DNA from: F1-80-MAGs062 sp046345315
GTDB taxonomy: Bacteria > Planctomycetota > Planctomycetia > Planctomycetales > Planctomycetaceae
Assembly: GCA_046345315.1 (NCBI GenBank)
Contig: JBKDKA010000154.1
Location: 14,351 to 78,350, forward strand
Reading direction: 5' to 3'
Length of the DNA stretch: 64,000 nt
Part shown: piece after piece, positions 16,366 to 24,921 of the stretch
How the letters are laid out: every line of letters starts with the position of its first letter
How positions within the stretch are numbered: the first letter of the stretch is position 1
Notes under the pieces: model-generated
Database searches by the model: none
What the model was told of the DNA's origin: nothing
The model's input: only the letters and a program-made list of their open reading frames with translations
Made by a program: the position numbers and the translations under genes

Positions 16366-19300
16366 CTACTTGTTGAGGACTTCGTCGAGATTCATCATTT
16401 CATTGCACAGCATCGTCCAGGCAGCCAGCGTGACGACGTCCAGCCTGGCATCGGCGGTGGACTCACCAACATCAACGAGTGCTGCAGCATCCGCAGGCTG
16501 CTGACTGTATTCATTCTTCAGTTCTGTCAGAGAGTCTTTCAGGATGGCCAGTTCGTCCGGCCGGAATTCTCTCGACATCAGCCGCAGTGCCACCCACTGA
16601 ATCCGTTCTTCATCGCTCTGACCGGCACGGGTCAGAGCATTCTCCGCCAGTCGGCGAGCGGCTTCGACAAACTGTTCATCGTTGAGCGTCACAAGTGCCT
16701 GGAGCGGTGTGTTGGTGCGTTCTCGTCGGACTGTACATTGTTCGCGGTTGGGTGCGTTGAAGATATCCAGCGACGCCGGAGGGGCCATGCGTTTGACGAA
16801 TGTGTACAGGCTGCGTCGATAGAGATTCTCACCGGAATCACGAACGTAGTTCTGCGTCGTGCTTCCGATCATCGCGATCGATTCCCAGACTCCTCCGGGC
16901 TGGTACGGCCGGACACTGGGTCCGCCGATCTTCGGAACAAGTAACCCGCTGACGGCAAGCGCGTTGTCTCGAACCATCTCCGCATCCATTCGAAAACGCG
17001 GACCACGGGAAAGCAGCCTGTTCTCCGGGTCCTTCTCAATCTTTTCAGGCGTGACCAGAGCTCTCTGCCGATACGTTGCCGAAGTGACCATGAGGCGAAT
17101 CAGTCGACGAATGTCCCATCCGGATTCCCGGAACTCCACCGCCAGCCAGTCCAGAAGTTCCGGATGTGTCGGCAGCTCACCCGAAACACCCAGGTCTCCG
17201 GTCGTTCTGACGATTCCTGTTCCGAAAACCTCCTGCCAGAATCGATTCACGGTCACACGAGCCGTCAGAGGATGGTCTGGTCTGAGGAGCCATTTGGCGA
17301 ATCCCAGACGATTCCTGGGAACATCTCCAGGAAACGCCGGAAACACCGAGGGAATATCCGCTGATACCTGCTCCCGCCGCTGATCATATTCGCCTCGATA
17401 CAGAACCCAGGCCATCGGCGCTTCGGTGCGTTCGTTCATCACGTGAGCCACTGTGCCGCGGGAACGGATGTCCGCCTGTTCCTTTTCGAACGCTGCGAGA
17501 ACGGCAGAGCGTTCACGAAACTGTGCATCAAATTTCTTCAGCCAGTACTCGTAAAGCTCTCCGGTTTCCTGCTCCGTACGCTCTTCGAGTTTCTTTGTCA
17601 GAATCTGAGCGTAATGACGATAACGAGCCAGCCCGTCGACCTCCGATGGAGACAGAACACGCTCATGAATCCTCAGATCCTTCACGGAACCAGTGAAAGG
17701 TGAGCCTTCCGTGCGATCACCAAGACGCCATGGCACCTTTGTTCGAATGCTGGCCTCACCGAGCCGATTTTCCTCGATGTTCTTTTCCTGAAGCTCACCA
17801 TTCACGTAGATCTGAAGTCCCGATGCATTTCGGGAGCCATCCCATGTCACAGCAACGTGGACCCATTCATTGGCCGGAAACTGCTTTCGGCAGACCGCTT
17901 TTAGTGCCTGATCAGGCCACGAACTCACGATGTGCATACCAATCCGACGCTGCTGAAACCAAAAGTCCCAGCCGCGATAGCCCGGGCCCGGTTCCATGCG
18001 AGCACAGATGGCACCCGTTCCGTCGCTGGCTGGCACTTTAATCCATGCCGAGCAGGAGAATGGTTGATTGCTTTCGAAATCGCCGGCGTCCGGCAGACTG
18101 CAGAGAGCTCCCTGAACGGAGACCGCGTGTCCGTCGGCATCCTCCTGCCAGCTGGCTGTTGAGTCCATGGTCACCTGCAATGGCTGGCCCCGGAACGTAC
18201 CGGTGAGTTCTGAACCGGTTCCGCCATCGAGAGGAAAATGCAGATGCTGTGCATCAGAAGATACTGGTGCTCCGAGTTGTTCCACAGTTGCGGTGGCTGA
18301 CCAGGATGAAAAATCAGATCTCGCCGTCGATCGTCGTTCTTCGACGGATGCTCTGGCAGTTTCGATCAGCGTTGTCAGTTCCTCAAACCGCAGTCGTTCC
18401 GATTCCTGAGGGACCGGAATCACTGGTGGTGTATCGCGAATGTTGCCGTCACGAACAGGCTGTGTCGTGTTGTTGAAGAAGGCAGCCAGCTGATAAAATT
18501 CCTTCTGGCTGATCGGATCGAATTTATGGCTGTGGCAGGTTGCGCAGTTGGCTGTCAGCCCCATCCAAACGGCTGATACCGTTTCTGTTCGATCTCGCGT
18601 GTAAAGCACCGCGTACTCTTCGTCGATGATTCCGCCTTCGTTTGTCGTCATGTTGCAGCGATTGAAACCGGATGCGATCTTCTGATCGAGCGTGGCATTC
18701 GGCAGAAGGTCACCGGCAAGATTCTCAATCGTAAACTGATCGAACGGCATGTTGCGGTTGAACGCTCCGATGACCCAGTCTCGATATGCCCAGATTTCCC
18801 GATAGTTGTCGAAATGAATGCCGTGAGTATCGGCATATCTTGCATAATCGAGCCAGTAACGAGCTCGGTGTTCTCCCCACTGAGGTGAATCCAGAAGTTT
18901 GTCGACGAGTTTTTCCCAGGCATCTGGTGACTGGTCATCCACAAACGCCTGCACCATTTCGGGCGCCGGCGGAAGCCCTGTCAGGTCGAAACTCACACGT
19001 CGGGCCAGCGTTCGCCGATCCGCTTCTTCGGCCGGAGTCAGTCCATTCTGTGCAAGTTGATTCAGCACAAAATGATCAATCGCGTTCTTCGGCCAGCTGC
19101 TGTATTGACCGCTGATCGTGGACGGAACAGGGGGGACAGCCGAACGAACGGGAGCAAGATACGACCAGTGCTGCTGATACTCCGCTCCGTTCTGAATCCA
19201 GTCCGCGAGGATTTTCTTCTGAGCCGGAGTCAGAGTCTTTTTCATCTCCGGCGGTGGCATCACGGATTCCGGATCTTCCGAAAGAATCCGCCGGATCATT

Positions 19301-19557
19301 TCACTCTCGTCAGGTTTTCCCGGAACGATCGCTCCCTGCTGCACGGCTGCGTCGCGCTGATCGAGCCGCAGATCGCCTTTTCGAGCTGCACTGTCGGCGC
19401 CATGACATGCAAAGCATGCGTCAACCAGTATGGGTCGAACATCCCGGTTGTATTGAATCTCATTCTGAGCGTGTATCGTGCTGCAGAAGAGCAACGTGCC
19501 ACAGAAGAGAGATGCAGTCAGGATCGCACCCGAAATCCGTCGTAGCGAAGACATCAT
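16366..19557 (-). CDS. PSCyt1-DUF1549-LamG-DUF1553 protein (planctomycete cytochrome-like)
   Basis: A protein of about 1063 residues from ATG 19557, giving the signal peptide MSSLRRISGAILTASLFCG; an upstream in-frame ATG at 19650 would add 31 residues ahead of it. Domains in order: PSCyt1 with a haem c motif CFACH (residues 48-52); DUF1549/PSCyt2 with CATCHSHKFDP; a LamG/concanavalin-like insert with NEWVHVAVTWDGS and LQIYVNGELQ; and C-terminal DUF1553/PSD1 with NRFWQEVFGTGIV and TPLQALVTLNDEQFVEAAR. It is probably exported and haem-binding, and is co-transcribed with the DUF1501 gene. The LamG insert suggests carbohydrate contact. Function is unproven for the whole family. Confidence 0.92.
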   Translation of the reverse strand: MMSSLRRISGAILTASLFCGTLLFCSTIHAQNEIQYNRDVRPILVDACFACHGADSAARKGDLRLDQRDAAVQQGAIVPGKPDESEMIRRILSEDPESVMPPPEMKKTLTPAQKKILADWIQNGAEYQQHWSYLAPVRSAVPPVPSTISGQYSSWPKNAIDHFVLNQLAQNGLTPAEEADRRTLARRVSFDLTGLPPAPEMVQAFVDDQSPDAWEKLVDKLLDSPQWGEHRARYWLDYARYADTHGIHFDNYREIWAYRDWVIGAFNRNMPFDQFTIENLAGDLLPNATLDQKIASGFNRCNMTTNEGGIIDEEYAVLYTRDRTETVSAVWMGLTANCATCHSHKFDPISQKEFYQLAAFFNNTTQPVRDGNIRDTPPVIPVPQESERLRFEELTTLIETARASVEERRSTARSDFSSWSATATVEQLGAPVSSDAQHLHFPLDGGTGSELTGTFRGQPLQVTMDSTASWQEDADGHAVSVQGALCSLPDAGDFESNQPFSCSAWIKVPASDGTGAICARMEPGPGYRGWDFWFQQRRIGMHIVSSWPDQALKAVCRKQFPANEWVHVAVTWDGSRNASGLQIYVNGELQEKNIEENRLGEASIRTKVPWRLGDRTEGSPFTGSVKDLRIHERVLSPSEVDGLARYRHYAQILTKKLEERTEQETGELYEYWLKKFDAQFRERSAVLAAFEKEQADIRSRGTVAHVMNERTEAPMAWVLYRGEYDQRREQVSADIPSVFPAFPGDVPRNRLGFAKWLLRPDHPLTARVTVNRFWQEVFGTGIVRTTGDLGVSGELPTHPELLDWLAVEFRESGWDIRRLIRLMVTSATYRQRALVTPEKIEKDPENRLLSRGPRFRMDAEMVRDNALAVSGLLVPKIGGPSVRPYQPGGVWESIAMIGSTTQNYVRDSGENLYRRSLYTFVKRMAPPASLDIFNAPNREQCTVRRERTNTPLQALVTLNDEQFVEAARRLAENALTRAGQSDEERIQWVALRLMSREFRPDELAILKDSLTELKNEYSQQPADAAALVDVGESTADARLDVVTLAAWTMLCNEMMNLDEVLNK

Positions 19558-19784
19558 GAGGATCTCGCTGTGAAAGAGAACTATCGGTGAGTCAGTCGGT
19601 ACAGCAAAGTGACGCCGCACGGCAGGGAGTCTCAAGGGTGACCTGAACATAGCCTCAAGTCAAGAACAGCAGGCGACCGGAAGTACGGAATTTTCTGCAG
19701 CTTCTCAGTCACAGGAACGGCATCGTTTCTGCTGACTTATCGCGGTGGCTCCGAAGAGCTCACAGTGTGCGGAATGGCCCAGTC
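19558..19784. other. Intergenic region between moxR 3' end and the PSD1 gene
   Basis: About 227 bases. I see no gene, hairpin with T-tract, or repeat family member. It presumably holds the promoter of the minus-strand PSD1-DUF1501 pair. Confidence 0.5.
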
Positions 19785-20801
19785 TCAGTTATTGAGTTCG
19801 CGGATCAGTCGATTCACAATATCGCTGCTTCGGATACCTTCGGACTCTGCATTGAACGTGGTGAGTACACGGTGCGTAAGCACGGGAACCGCGACGGCCA
19901 GCACATCTTCCAGTCGAGCCATGTAGCTGCCGGTCAGTGCCGCTCGGGCCTTGGCTCCGAGAATCAGATACTGAACGGCTCGCGGTCCGGCTCCCCAGCT
20001 CACCAGTGGCTTCAGCCATTCGGGTGAATCGGCCGTAGCCGGCCGTGTCTTTCGAACGAGGTCCACTGCGAATTCGTAGATATGAGCAGGAACCGGAATT
20101 CGACGGACGAGTTCCTGGAAGCGGATGACTGCCGCACCGTCGAGAATATGAGCCAGTGCCGGTTGTTTTGCTCCGGTTGTCGTCCGCGCAATCTCGATCT
20201 CTTCACTTCTTGATGGATAATCGACGTGAGTGAGAAACATGAATCGGTCGAGCTGAGCTTCCGGCAGTGGATAGGTTCCTTCCTGCTCCACCGGGTTCTG
20301 AGTCGCCAGCACAAAGAATGGTTCCGGCAGAGCGTATCCTCGTCCCACGACGGTGACACGGTGTTCCTGCATGGCTTCCAGCATGGCCGCCTGAGTTTTC
20401 GCGGGAGCCCGATTGATTTCGTCCGCGAGAACAATGTTCGCAAAGACAGGCCCCTGAACGAACTCGAAGATTCGGCGTCGGTCCTGTGTCTCCTGCAGAA
20501 TGTCAGTGCCGGTAATGTCCATCGGCATCAGATCCGGAGTGAATTGGATCCGACTGAACTGCAGCGAGAGCGTTTCAGCCAGCCGGCTTACCAGCAGCGT
20601 CTTTGCCAGACCGGGGACACCCATCAACAGCGAATGACCACGCGAGAAGAGACAGATGGCCAGCTGTTCGATCACCGATTCCTGCCCGACAATGACTCGC
20701 GAAAGTTCACGTCGCAGCTGCTGATAGACGTCACGCAGTTCGTCGATGGCGGTGACATCATCATCGGTCACCTGTCCGGAACTCGGTAATTCACCCTGCA
20801 T
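19785..20801 (-). CDS. MoxR-family AAA+ ATPase
   Basis: A protein of about 338 residues from ATG 20801. The frame stays open further upstream, but those residues (beginning MFYYKISNCKGACPGFEM) are a translation of the type-2 repeat. The Walker A motif GVPGLAKT, Walker B LADEINRAPAKTQ, and the MoxR signatures ATQNPVEQEGTYPLPEAQLDR and GAGPRAVQ are intact. MoxR ATPases act as chaperones with VWA proteins, usually next to DUF58 and Bat genes. Here no DUF58 gene is adjacent, and the VWA pair at 7433-11751 lies on the other strand. It follows the cyclase gene across a repeat element. Confidence 0.93.
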   Translation of the reverse strand: MQGELPSSGQVTDDDVTAIDELRDVYQQLRRELSRVIVGQESVIEQLAICLFSRGHSLLMGVPGLAKTLLVSRLAETLSLQFSRIQFTPDLMPMDITGTDILQETQDRRRIFEFVQGPVFANIVLADEINRAPAKTQAAMLEAMQEHRVTVVGRGYALPEPFFVLATQNPVEQEGTYPLPEAQLDRFMFLTHVDYPSRSEEIEIARTTTGAKQPALAHILDGAAVIRFQELVRRIPVPAHIYEFAVDLVRKTRPATADSPEWLKPLVSWGAGPRAVQYLILGAKARAALTGSYMARLEDVLAVAVPVLTHRVLTTFNAESEGIRSSDIVNRLIRELNN

Positions 20802-20857
20802 GCTTGACCGCTGCCTTCTGCACTGTCTGAGTGCTCTGCCCGATAGATCTTCTGTGG

Positions 20858-20996
20858 AGCGTGATTGCTCAATGGAGCACGACTGCTCAGAGCGCATTTC
20901 AAAACCGGGACAGGCACCCTTGCAGTTGCTGATTTTGTAGTAAAACACCGGGTACTACGGGAGCCAGTCCCGGTTTTGAAACCACCTTTAGTGGAG
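20858..20996. repeat. Type-2 inverted repeat between cyclase gene and moxR, with flanking GAGCACGATTGCTC units
   Basis: Arms TTTCAAAACCGGGACAGGCA (about 20897-20918) and GGGAGCCAGTCCCGGTTTTG (about 20959-20979) form an inverted repeat that matches 11757-11846 and the partial copy at 39558-39577. On both sides are 16-base palindromic units of the form GGAGCRYGAYTGCTC, near 20858, 20874 and 20994. The last unit encodes the C-terminal residues and stop codon of the cyclase gene. Confidence 0.85.
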
Positions 20997-22772
20997 CACG
21001 ATTGCTCGACCCGGTCCGCCGTGACAGTCACGAATTCGGAGTGCCGCGAACAGGAAGTATCCGGTCTGCGGAACCTTATCAACGCCGGAAAGAAACTCGA
21101 TTCCCACCATCTCCCGACTTCCCAGCGCCCAGTAGGTCATGGCTGCATTTCGAGGATTGACGCCGCCGAGGTCAGGGGCGTCAGTCGCCACACAGCGAAT
21201 TCCTCGGCCTTTCAGCAGCTTGATGGTATCCGGACTCGGTGCCGGCCAGCCTTCGGTCTTTCCACCAATCGGATCTGACCACATCCCGAGATCATTCGGA
21301 GCTGCTTTCAGAAAACGGTCTACGTGTCCCGTCTGGAAGACCACAATGTCGCCGGGTTTCAGTCGTCCGGATTTCGTTTCGAATTCTTCCACCATCGCTG
21401 GAGTGATCTCCGGTGATGCCGGCCAGTTTGCTTTGTTCGTGCTGCCAATGAGACCCCTGACGTCAATCACTCGAACAGGACCGCACGTCCATTCCAGAGG
21501 CACCTTTTCCGTTGTCATGCTGCTGCGACCCAGGGGACCGAAGCGACGTTCGTATTCTTCCAGCCAGCCCCGGACTTCCGCGGAGTACTCAGGAGAAACA
21601 CCTTCCGGTGGAAGAGCGAAAGCTGGCGGAACCAGATGAGTTCCGGCCATGGCATCCATCAGATGACCATGGTGCCAGAGATCGAGGTATTCCGAGTAAA
21701 GAAAATCAATCTTCAGATATGACTGACGATGGTGCCCGTTGCGAAATCCGGGATGAGTCAGCGGTAAACCCGCCGTCATCACAGGCGACAGATCAACCGC
21801 ACGCTTCTGTTTCGCCGATTCAATCAGCTTTGCCGGCAGTTCTCCCCCGACAATGGAGAAGGCTCGCCCTTCACTGTACGGTCCGTCCTTGTGTCGCGGC
21901 GGCAGCAGACAGTAGAAGGCTCCGGTCGGAGGAATTGCCGCCAGATTCGTGGCCCCTTCGGTCCAGATCATTCCGTGTCGAAGCCCGGCATAGTGAGTCG
22001 GTTCTGCCAGGGTCGGCAGCGGCCCCATACTGGCGCTGTCACAGCCCAGATTCATGACTCCCCGCGTCGCCAGAAACTCCATGCATTCAGGCCCCGGATC
22101 CGGATATCCGGGAGCGGTTCGGTCCAGAATCTCAGCAATATAACGATGGCCCATCGGCAGGGGCTGGTAATACTTGTCTGAGTAGTCACTGCGAAACAGG
22201 ACGACATCTCCGAATCGGACCGGTCGATGCTGCTTCTCGAAGCGTTCCACATGAGACGGCATCACCAGCGGACTCACCCCATTGGGTGCCTGATCCAGCA
22301 GATCACGAACGTCGACCACGCAGGCTTCACCGCCGAACTGCCATGCCTCCGTTTTGTCGGTGAACGCCAGCCCGAGCGGCCCGGACTTTTCGCGTTTGAG
22401 ATCCGGGCGAGCAACAGAATGCGGCGGGACGTCCAGCTGAGTCCCTGTGTTGCCGTCGATCAGGAGTGAATCGATGTTGTAGACCGAATCCGGCCCGATC
22501 GTTCGCTCATGATTGATCTGAAATCGAGGAAACGGATACGCGGGCCACGTGCAGGGATACTCCGGCGCGATGAGCAGCGAATGATCCACCCATTTTGATG
22601 GTTCAGCCCCATTGGCGCTGGATAAGAAAACTTCAGCGCCGGATAGAATAAAATGGCACATCCGTCGCGAATCAGAGACCATCAGCGACAGCAGAAAGAT
22701 GCCAGTCAGACACGCTCGGAACAATCTCCTGAAGCGAGAATGTCGGTTCGACCACAGAGAATCATTCTTCAT
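20988..22772 (-). CDS. Exported protein with two tandem cyclase-family (PF04199-like) domains and eroded metal motifs
   Basis: A 594-residue protein with an N-terminal hydrophobic segment (FRACLTGIFLLSLMV). Two similar halves each resemble the cyclase/kynurenine formamidase family: DVRDLLDQAPNGVS...GDVVLFRSDYSD in the first, and IDVRGLIGSTNKANW...GDIVVFQTGHVD in the second. The family metal motif is HxGTHxDxPxH. The first half has NTGTQLDVPPH (residues 108-118), losing two His. The second has MAGTHLVPPAF (from about residue 375), keeping one His. Function is therefore uncertain. The Ldh2-family dehydrogenase gene lies 39 bases upstream, probably in the same operon. The last residues (RAIVLH) and stop lie in a repeat unit. 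Confidence 0.8.
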   Translation of the reverse strand: MKNDSLWSNRHSRFRRLFRACLTGIFLLSLMVSDSRRMCHFILSGAEVFLSSANGAEPSKWVDHSLLIAPEYPCTWPAYPFPRFQINHERTIGPDSVYNIDSLLIDGNTGTQLDVPPHSVARPDLKREKSGPLGLAFTDKTEAWQFGGEACVVDVRDLLDQAPNGVSPLVMPSHVERFEKQHRPVRFGDVVLFRSDYSDKYYQPLPMGHRYIAEILDRTAPGYPDPGPECMEFLATRGVMNLGCDSASMGPLPTLAEPTHYAGLRHGMIWTEGATNLAAIPPTGAFYCLLPPRHKDGPYSEGRAFSIVGGELPAKLIESAKQKRAVDLSPVMTAGLPLTHPGFRNGHHRQSYLKIDFLYSEYLDLWHHGHLMDAMAGTHLVPPAFALPPEGVSPEYSAEVRGWLEEYERRFGPLGRSSMTTEKVPLEWTCGPVRVIDVRGLIGSTNKANWPASPEITPAMVEEFETKSGRLKPGDIVVFQTGHVDRFLKAAPNDLGMWSDPIGGKTEGWPAPSPDTIKLLKGRGIRCVATDAPDLGGVNPRNAAMTYWALGSREMVGIEFLSGVDKVPQTGYFLFAALRIRDCHGGPGRAIVLH

Positions 22773-22811
22773 CAGGAGTCTCCAGCAGAATGTGTCAGAT
22801 TTGAAATCAGT

Positions 22812-23867
22812 TCAGGCCGGCAACGATTTCAGCACCAGTTGATAATCGGAAGCCACGGTTGTCAGTTTCGCGACGACGTCAGCCGGCAGGTCGATCCCGT
22901 GAACCTGTGACTTGTGGTATAGAATCCATTCACGCTCACCCGGCAGCAGGACTTGCTCAACCCCGTCCGCCGTTGCAGCCCTGTGAATCTCATCAGTCAG
23001 TGACTGCAGTCGTTGATGAAATGATGACAGATCGGTCATCGCAGCAACGTCAACGGCCACGAAAGATGCGTTATGCCATGAGGGTCTTGACGGATCATCG
23101 AAGATCCAGCTTCCAACCTGCCATGTCATATTACCCCCCGGAAGAATCGCCGACAGAATCTCACACCAGAGACCGAAACCATATCCCTTATGACCGGCCA
23201 TCGGGGCCAGTGAGGCATTCTGTGGATAAAGGCTGCCGTCTGTTGTTGGATGACCATCGGGACCGATCAGCCACGTCGGTGGAATTGGTTCTCCACGCTG
23301 AAGAGCCGCATAAACCTTGCCGCCGGCGACTGCGGCGGTCGCCATATCGAGCAGGATCGGATCGCCGGACGCTGTGGGAACTCCGTACGCAATCGGATTG
23401 CTGCCCAGCACCGGTCCACGAGAACCCGGAGCAGCAACGCTTGGGATATCATTTCCGGTGACCATCGCGATCAGCCCGCTGCGAGCTGCCATCGCCGCGT
23501 AGTAACCAGCAGCCCCGATGTGTCCTGTATTTCGGAGACCGACGTAAGCAATCCCTGTCGAACGAGCTTTCGCAATGGCGGTGTTCATGGCCATCACACT
23601 GCCGATCTGCCCTAGTGCGGACTGACCGTCGACGATCGCCCACCCCGGGCCTTCCCGTTCAATGACCGGAACTCCCCCGGCTACGTAGCCACCACCACGC
23701 AGCTTGTGGAGATAACCGCTGAGAAGCTTTGTACCGTGTGTGAAGACTCCCATCGCATCTGTCGTCACCAGAGCGTCGGCCGTGATGCGAGCGTCGGCGG
23801 CTGATACCCCGGTCTGCATCAGAGCCGATCGACAGAATTCTGTCAGTGAATCAATCGAAATCTTCAT
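22812..23867 (-). CDS. Ldh2-family malate/L-lactate/ureidoglycolate-type dehydrogenase
   Basis: A 351-residue NAD(P)-dependent oxidoreductase of the Ldh_2 family, distinct from Rossmann-type LDH. Family marks include TTDAMGVFTHG near the N-terminus, LRNTGHIGAAGYYAAMAA, VAAPGSRGPVLGSNPIAYG and the C-terminal LPGEREW. Members reduce 2-oxo acids such as oxaloacetate, oxoglutarate analogues or sulfopyruvate; the substrate here is not deducible. It is followed by the tandem-cyclase gene after 39 bases, and both may act on one catabolic route. Confidence 0.9.
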   Translation of the reverse strand: MKISIDSLTEFCRSALMQTGVSAADARITADALVTTDAMGVFTHGTKLLSGYLHKLRGGGYVAGGVPVIEREGPGWAIVDGQSALGQIGSVMAMNTAIAKARSTGIAYVGLRNTGHIGAAGYYAAMAARSGLIAMVTGNDIPSVAAPGSRGPVLGSNPIAYGVPTASGDPILLDMATAAVAGGKVYAALQRGEPIPPTWLIGPDGHPTTDGSLYPQNASLAPMAGHKGYGFGLWCEILSAILPGGNMTWQVGSWIFDDPSRPSWHNASFVAVDVAAMTDLSSFHQRLQSLTDEIHRAATADGVEQVLLPGEREWILYHKSQVHGIDLPADVVAKLTTVASDYQLVLKSLPA

Positions 23868-24103
23868 GGTGAGATCAGTCAGGACTCGGGGAATCTATAC
23901 ACGAATCAAGGTCGCCGGATCAGAAGATTAGGGGATCTTTCGCAGAATGAAAACTCTCGATGCGAGGGCGACGTGTTTCCGGATTCGAGCCATCTCCGTC
24001 AATTCGACAGGACGACGCTTTTCATCGCTGACCGATCGCATCAGAATTCCGCAAGCAGAACTCACATGAGAATTCATGTGCGGAATCGTGAGGAATCCAT
24101 TCG

Positions 24104-24280
24104 ATGACGATGAATAAAAAGCAGAAGAAACAGATCGACGCGCTGAAGAATAAGCTGCAGCGACTGCAGCAGTTGCTGAACGCGGCGAGGAAGCAGCCTG
24201 ATGACCCGAAGGATATTCCGGTGCTCGAAAAGCAGATTGCAGAAATTAATGCCGAGATGGAAAAGATCCGCAACGAATGA
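24104..24280 (+). CDS. Small coiled-coil protein, 58 residues
   Basis: A short gene starting ATG ACG ATG AAT with GAGG about 10 bases upstream. The protein is lysine/glutamine rich with heptad-like leucines (QIDALKNKLQRLQQLLNAA) and a second helix (PVLEKQIAEINAEMEKI), giving a helix-turn-helix hairpin coiled coil. Its stop overlaps the next gene's start as ATGA (24277-24280), which argues strongly that it is translated. It is first in an operon with the Tsr3/DTW-like gene, mch and an ATP-grasp ligase. Function is unknown; an adaptor or RNA/ribosome-associated role would fit the neighbour but is a guess. Confidence 0.78.
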   Translation: MTMNKKQKKQIDALKNKLQRLQQLLNAARKQPDDPKDIPVLEKQIAEINAEMEKIRNE

Positions 24281-24837
24281 CCAACGCAGGCTGTCGTGAC
24301 GAATTCCCAGGGCACTCCCTTCCGGTCTTTCCGGACCCGGTCTTTCCGAACACTGTCGCACCACATCCACCGACAGTGATTGTGGTGCATCCGCGTGAAC
24401 GTCGTTCCAAGTGTTCCGTCGAACCACTCCGCGGGAGGGATGGATTCTGCTTCGTCACGTTCCCGCGTCCGGTCACAGTGGATCTCAGTGGCTACATCCA
24501 GCTGGGCATCGGAGGCCCGACGCTTTCCGAACGAGATGCTGATCATGGGCTTCTGCTGCTGGACGGAACTTGGAAATTGGCCGCTCGAATGGCACCATTC
24601 TACAGCCAGGTTCCCGTTCGTACGCTGCCAGCAGTCGCGACTGCCTATCCACGACGATCTCAGACGTACGATGATCCGTCGGGAGGGCTCGCAACGATTG
24701 AAGCTCTTTATGCCGCTCTCAGAATTCTCCGCCGCCCGGTTCATGGTCTGCTGGATCATTACCACTGGAAACAGAAATTTCTCGAATACAACGGCTGGCA
24801 GGATCTCGATACTGACCAATCGGACGCTCACAGGTGA
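24277..24837 (+). CDS. Tsr3/DUF367/DTW-like protein (probable aminocarboxypropyltransferase fold)
   Basis: A 186-residue protein. The motif order resembles the Tsr3-DUF367-DTW superfamily, which transfers the 3-amino-3-carboxypropyl group of S-adenosylmethionine to rRNA or tRNA uridines. The motifs are HPRERRSKCSVEPL (residues 38-51, like the Tsr3 N-terminal HPKKCS region), LLLLDGTW (92-99, the DTW-type motif), RTLP (115-118), LATIEALYAALRI (138-150), and a C-terminal HWKQKFLEYN (163-172) like the Tsr3 F-W-G-FL-N motif. It mixes features of archaeal/eukaryotic Tsr3 with bacterial DTW. The gene overlaps the upstream coiled-coil gene by 4 bases and lies 84 bases before mch. The assignment is by motif memory only; RNA substrate unknown. 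Confidence 0.68.
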   Translation: MTNAGCRDEFPGHSLPVFPDPVFPNTVAPHPPTVIVVHPRERRSKCSVEPLRGRDGFCFVTFPRPVTVDLSGYIQLGIGGPTLSERDADHGLLLLDGTWKLAARMAPFYSQVPVRTLPAVATAYPRRSQTYDDPSGGLATIEALYAALRILRRPVHGLLDHYHWKQKFLEYNGWQDLDTDQSDAHR

Positions 24838-24921
24838 GACACTGACAGGTGAGATTGTGATGCATGAGCTCTTGATTCGTGCAACCCAGAATCAAGTGCA
24901 GACCAGAGGAGAGACCAGAAC

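Noticed and set aside
20802..20948. N-terminal extension of MoxR
   Set aside because: The extra residues derive from the type-2 repeat and are not part of the family.
24022..24831. 269-residue - strand frame
   Set aside because: Antisense to the coiled-coil and Tsr3-like genes, which have overlapping start/stop and family motifs.
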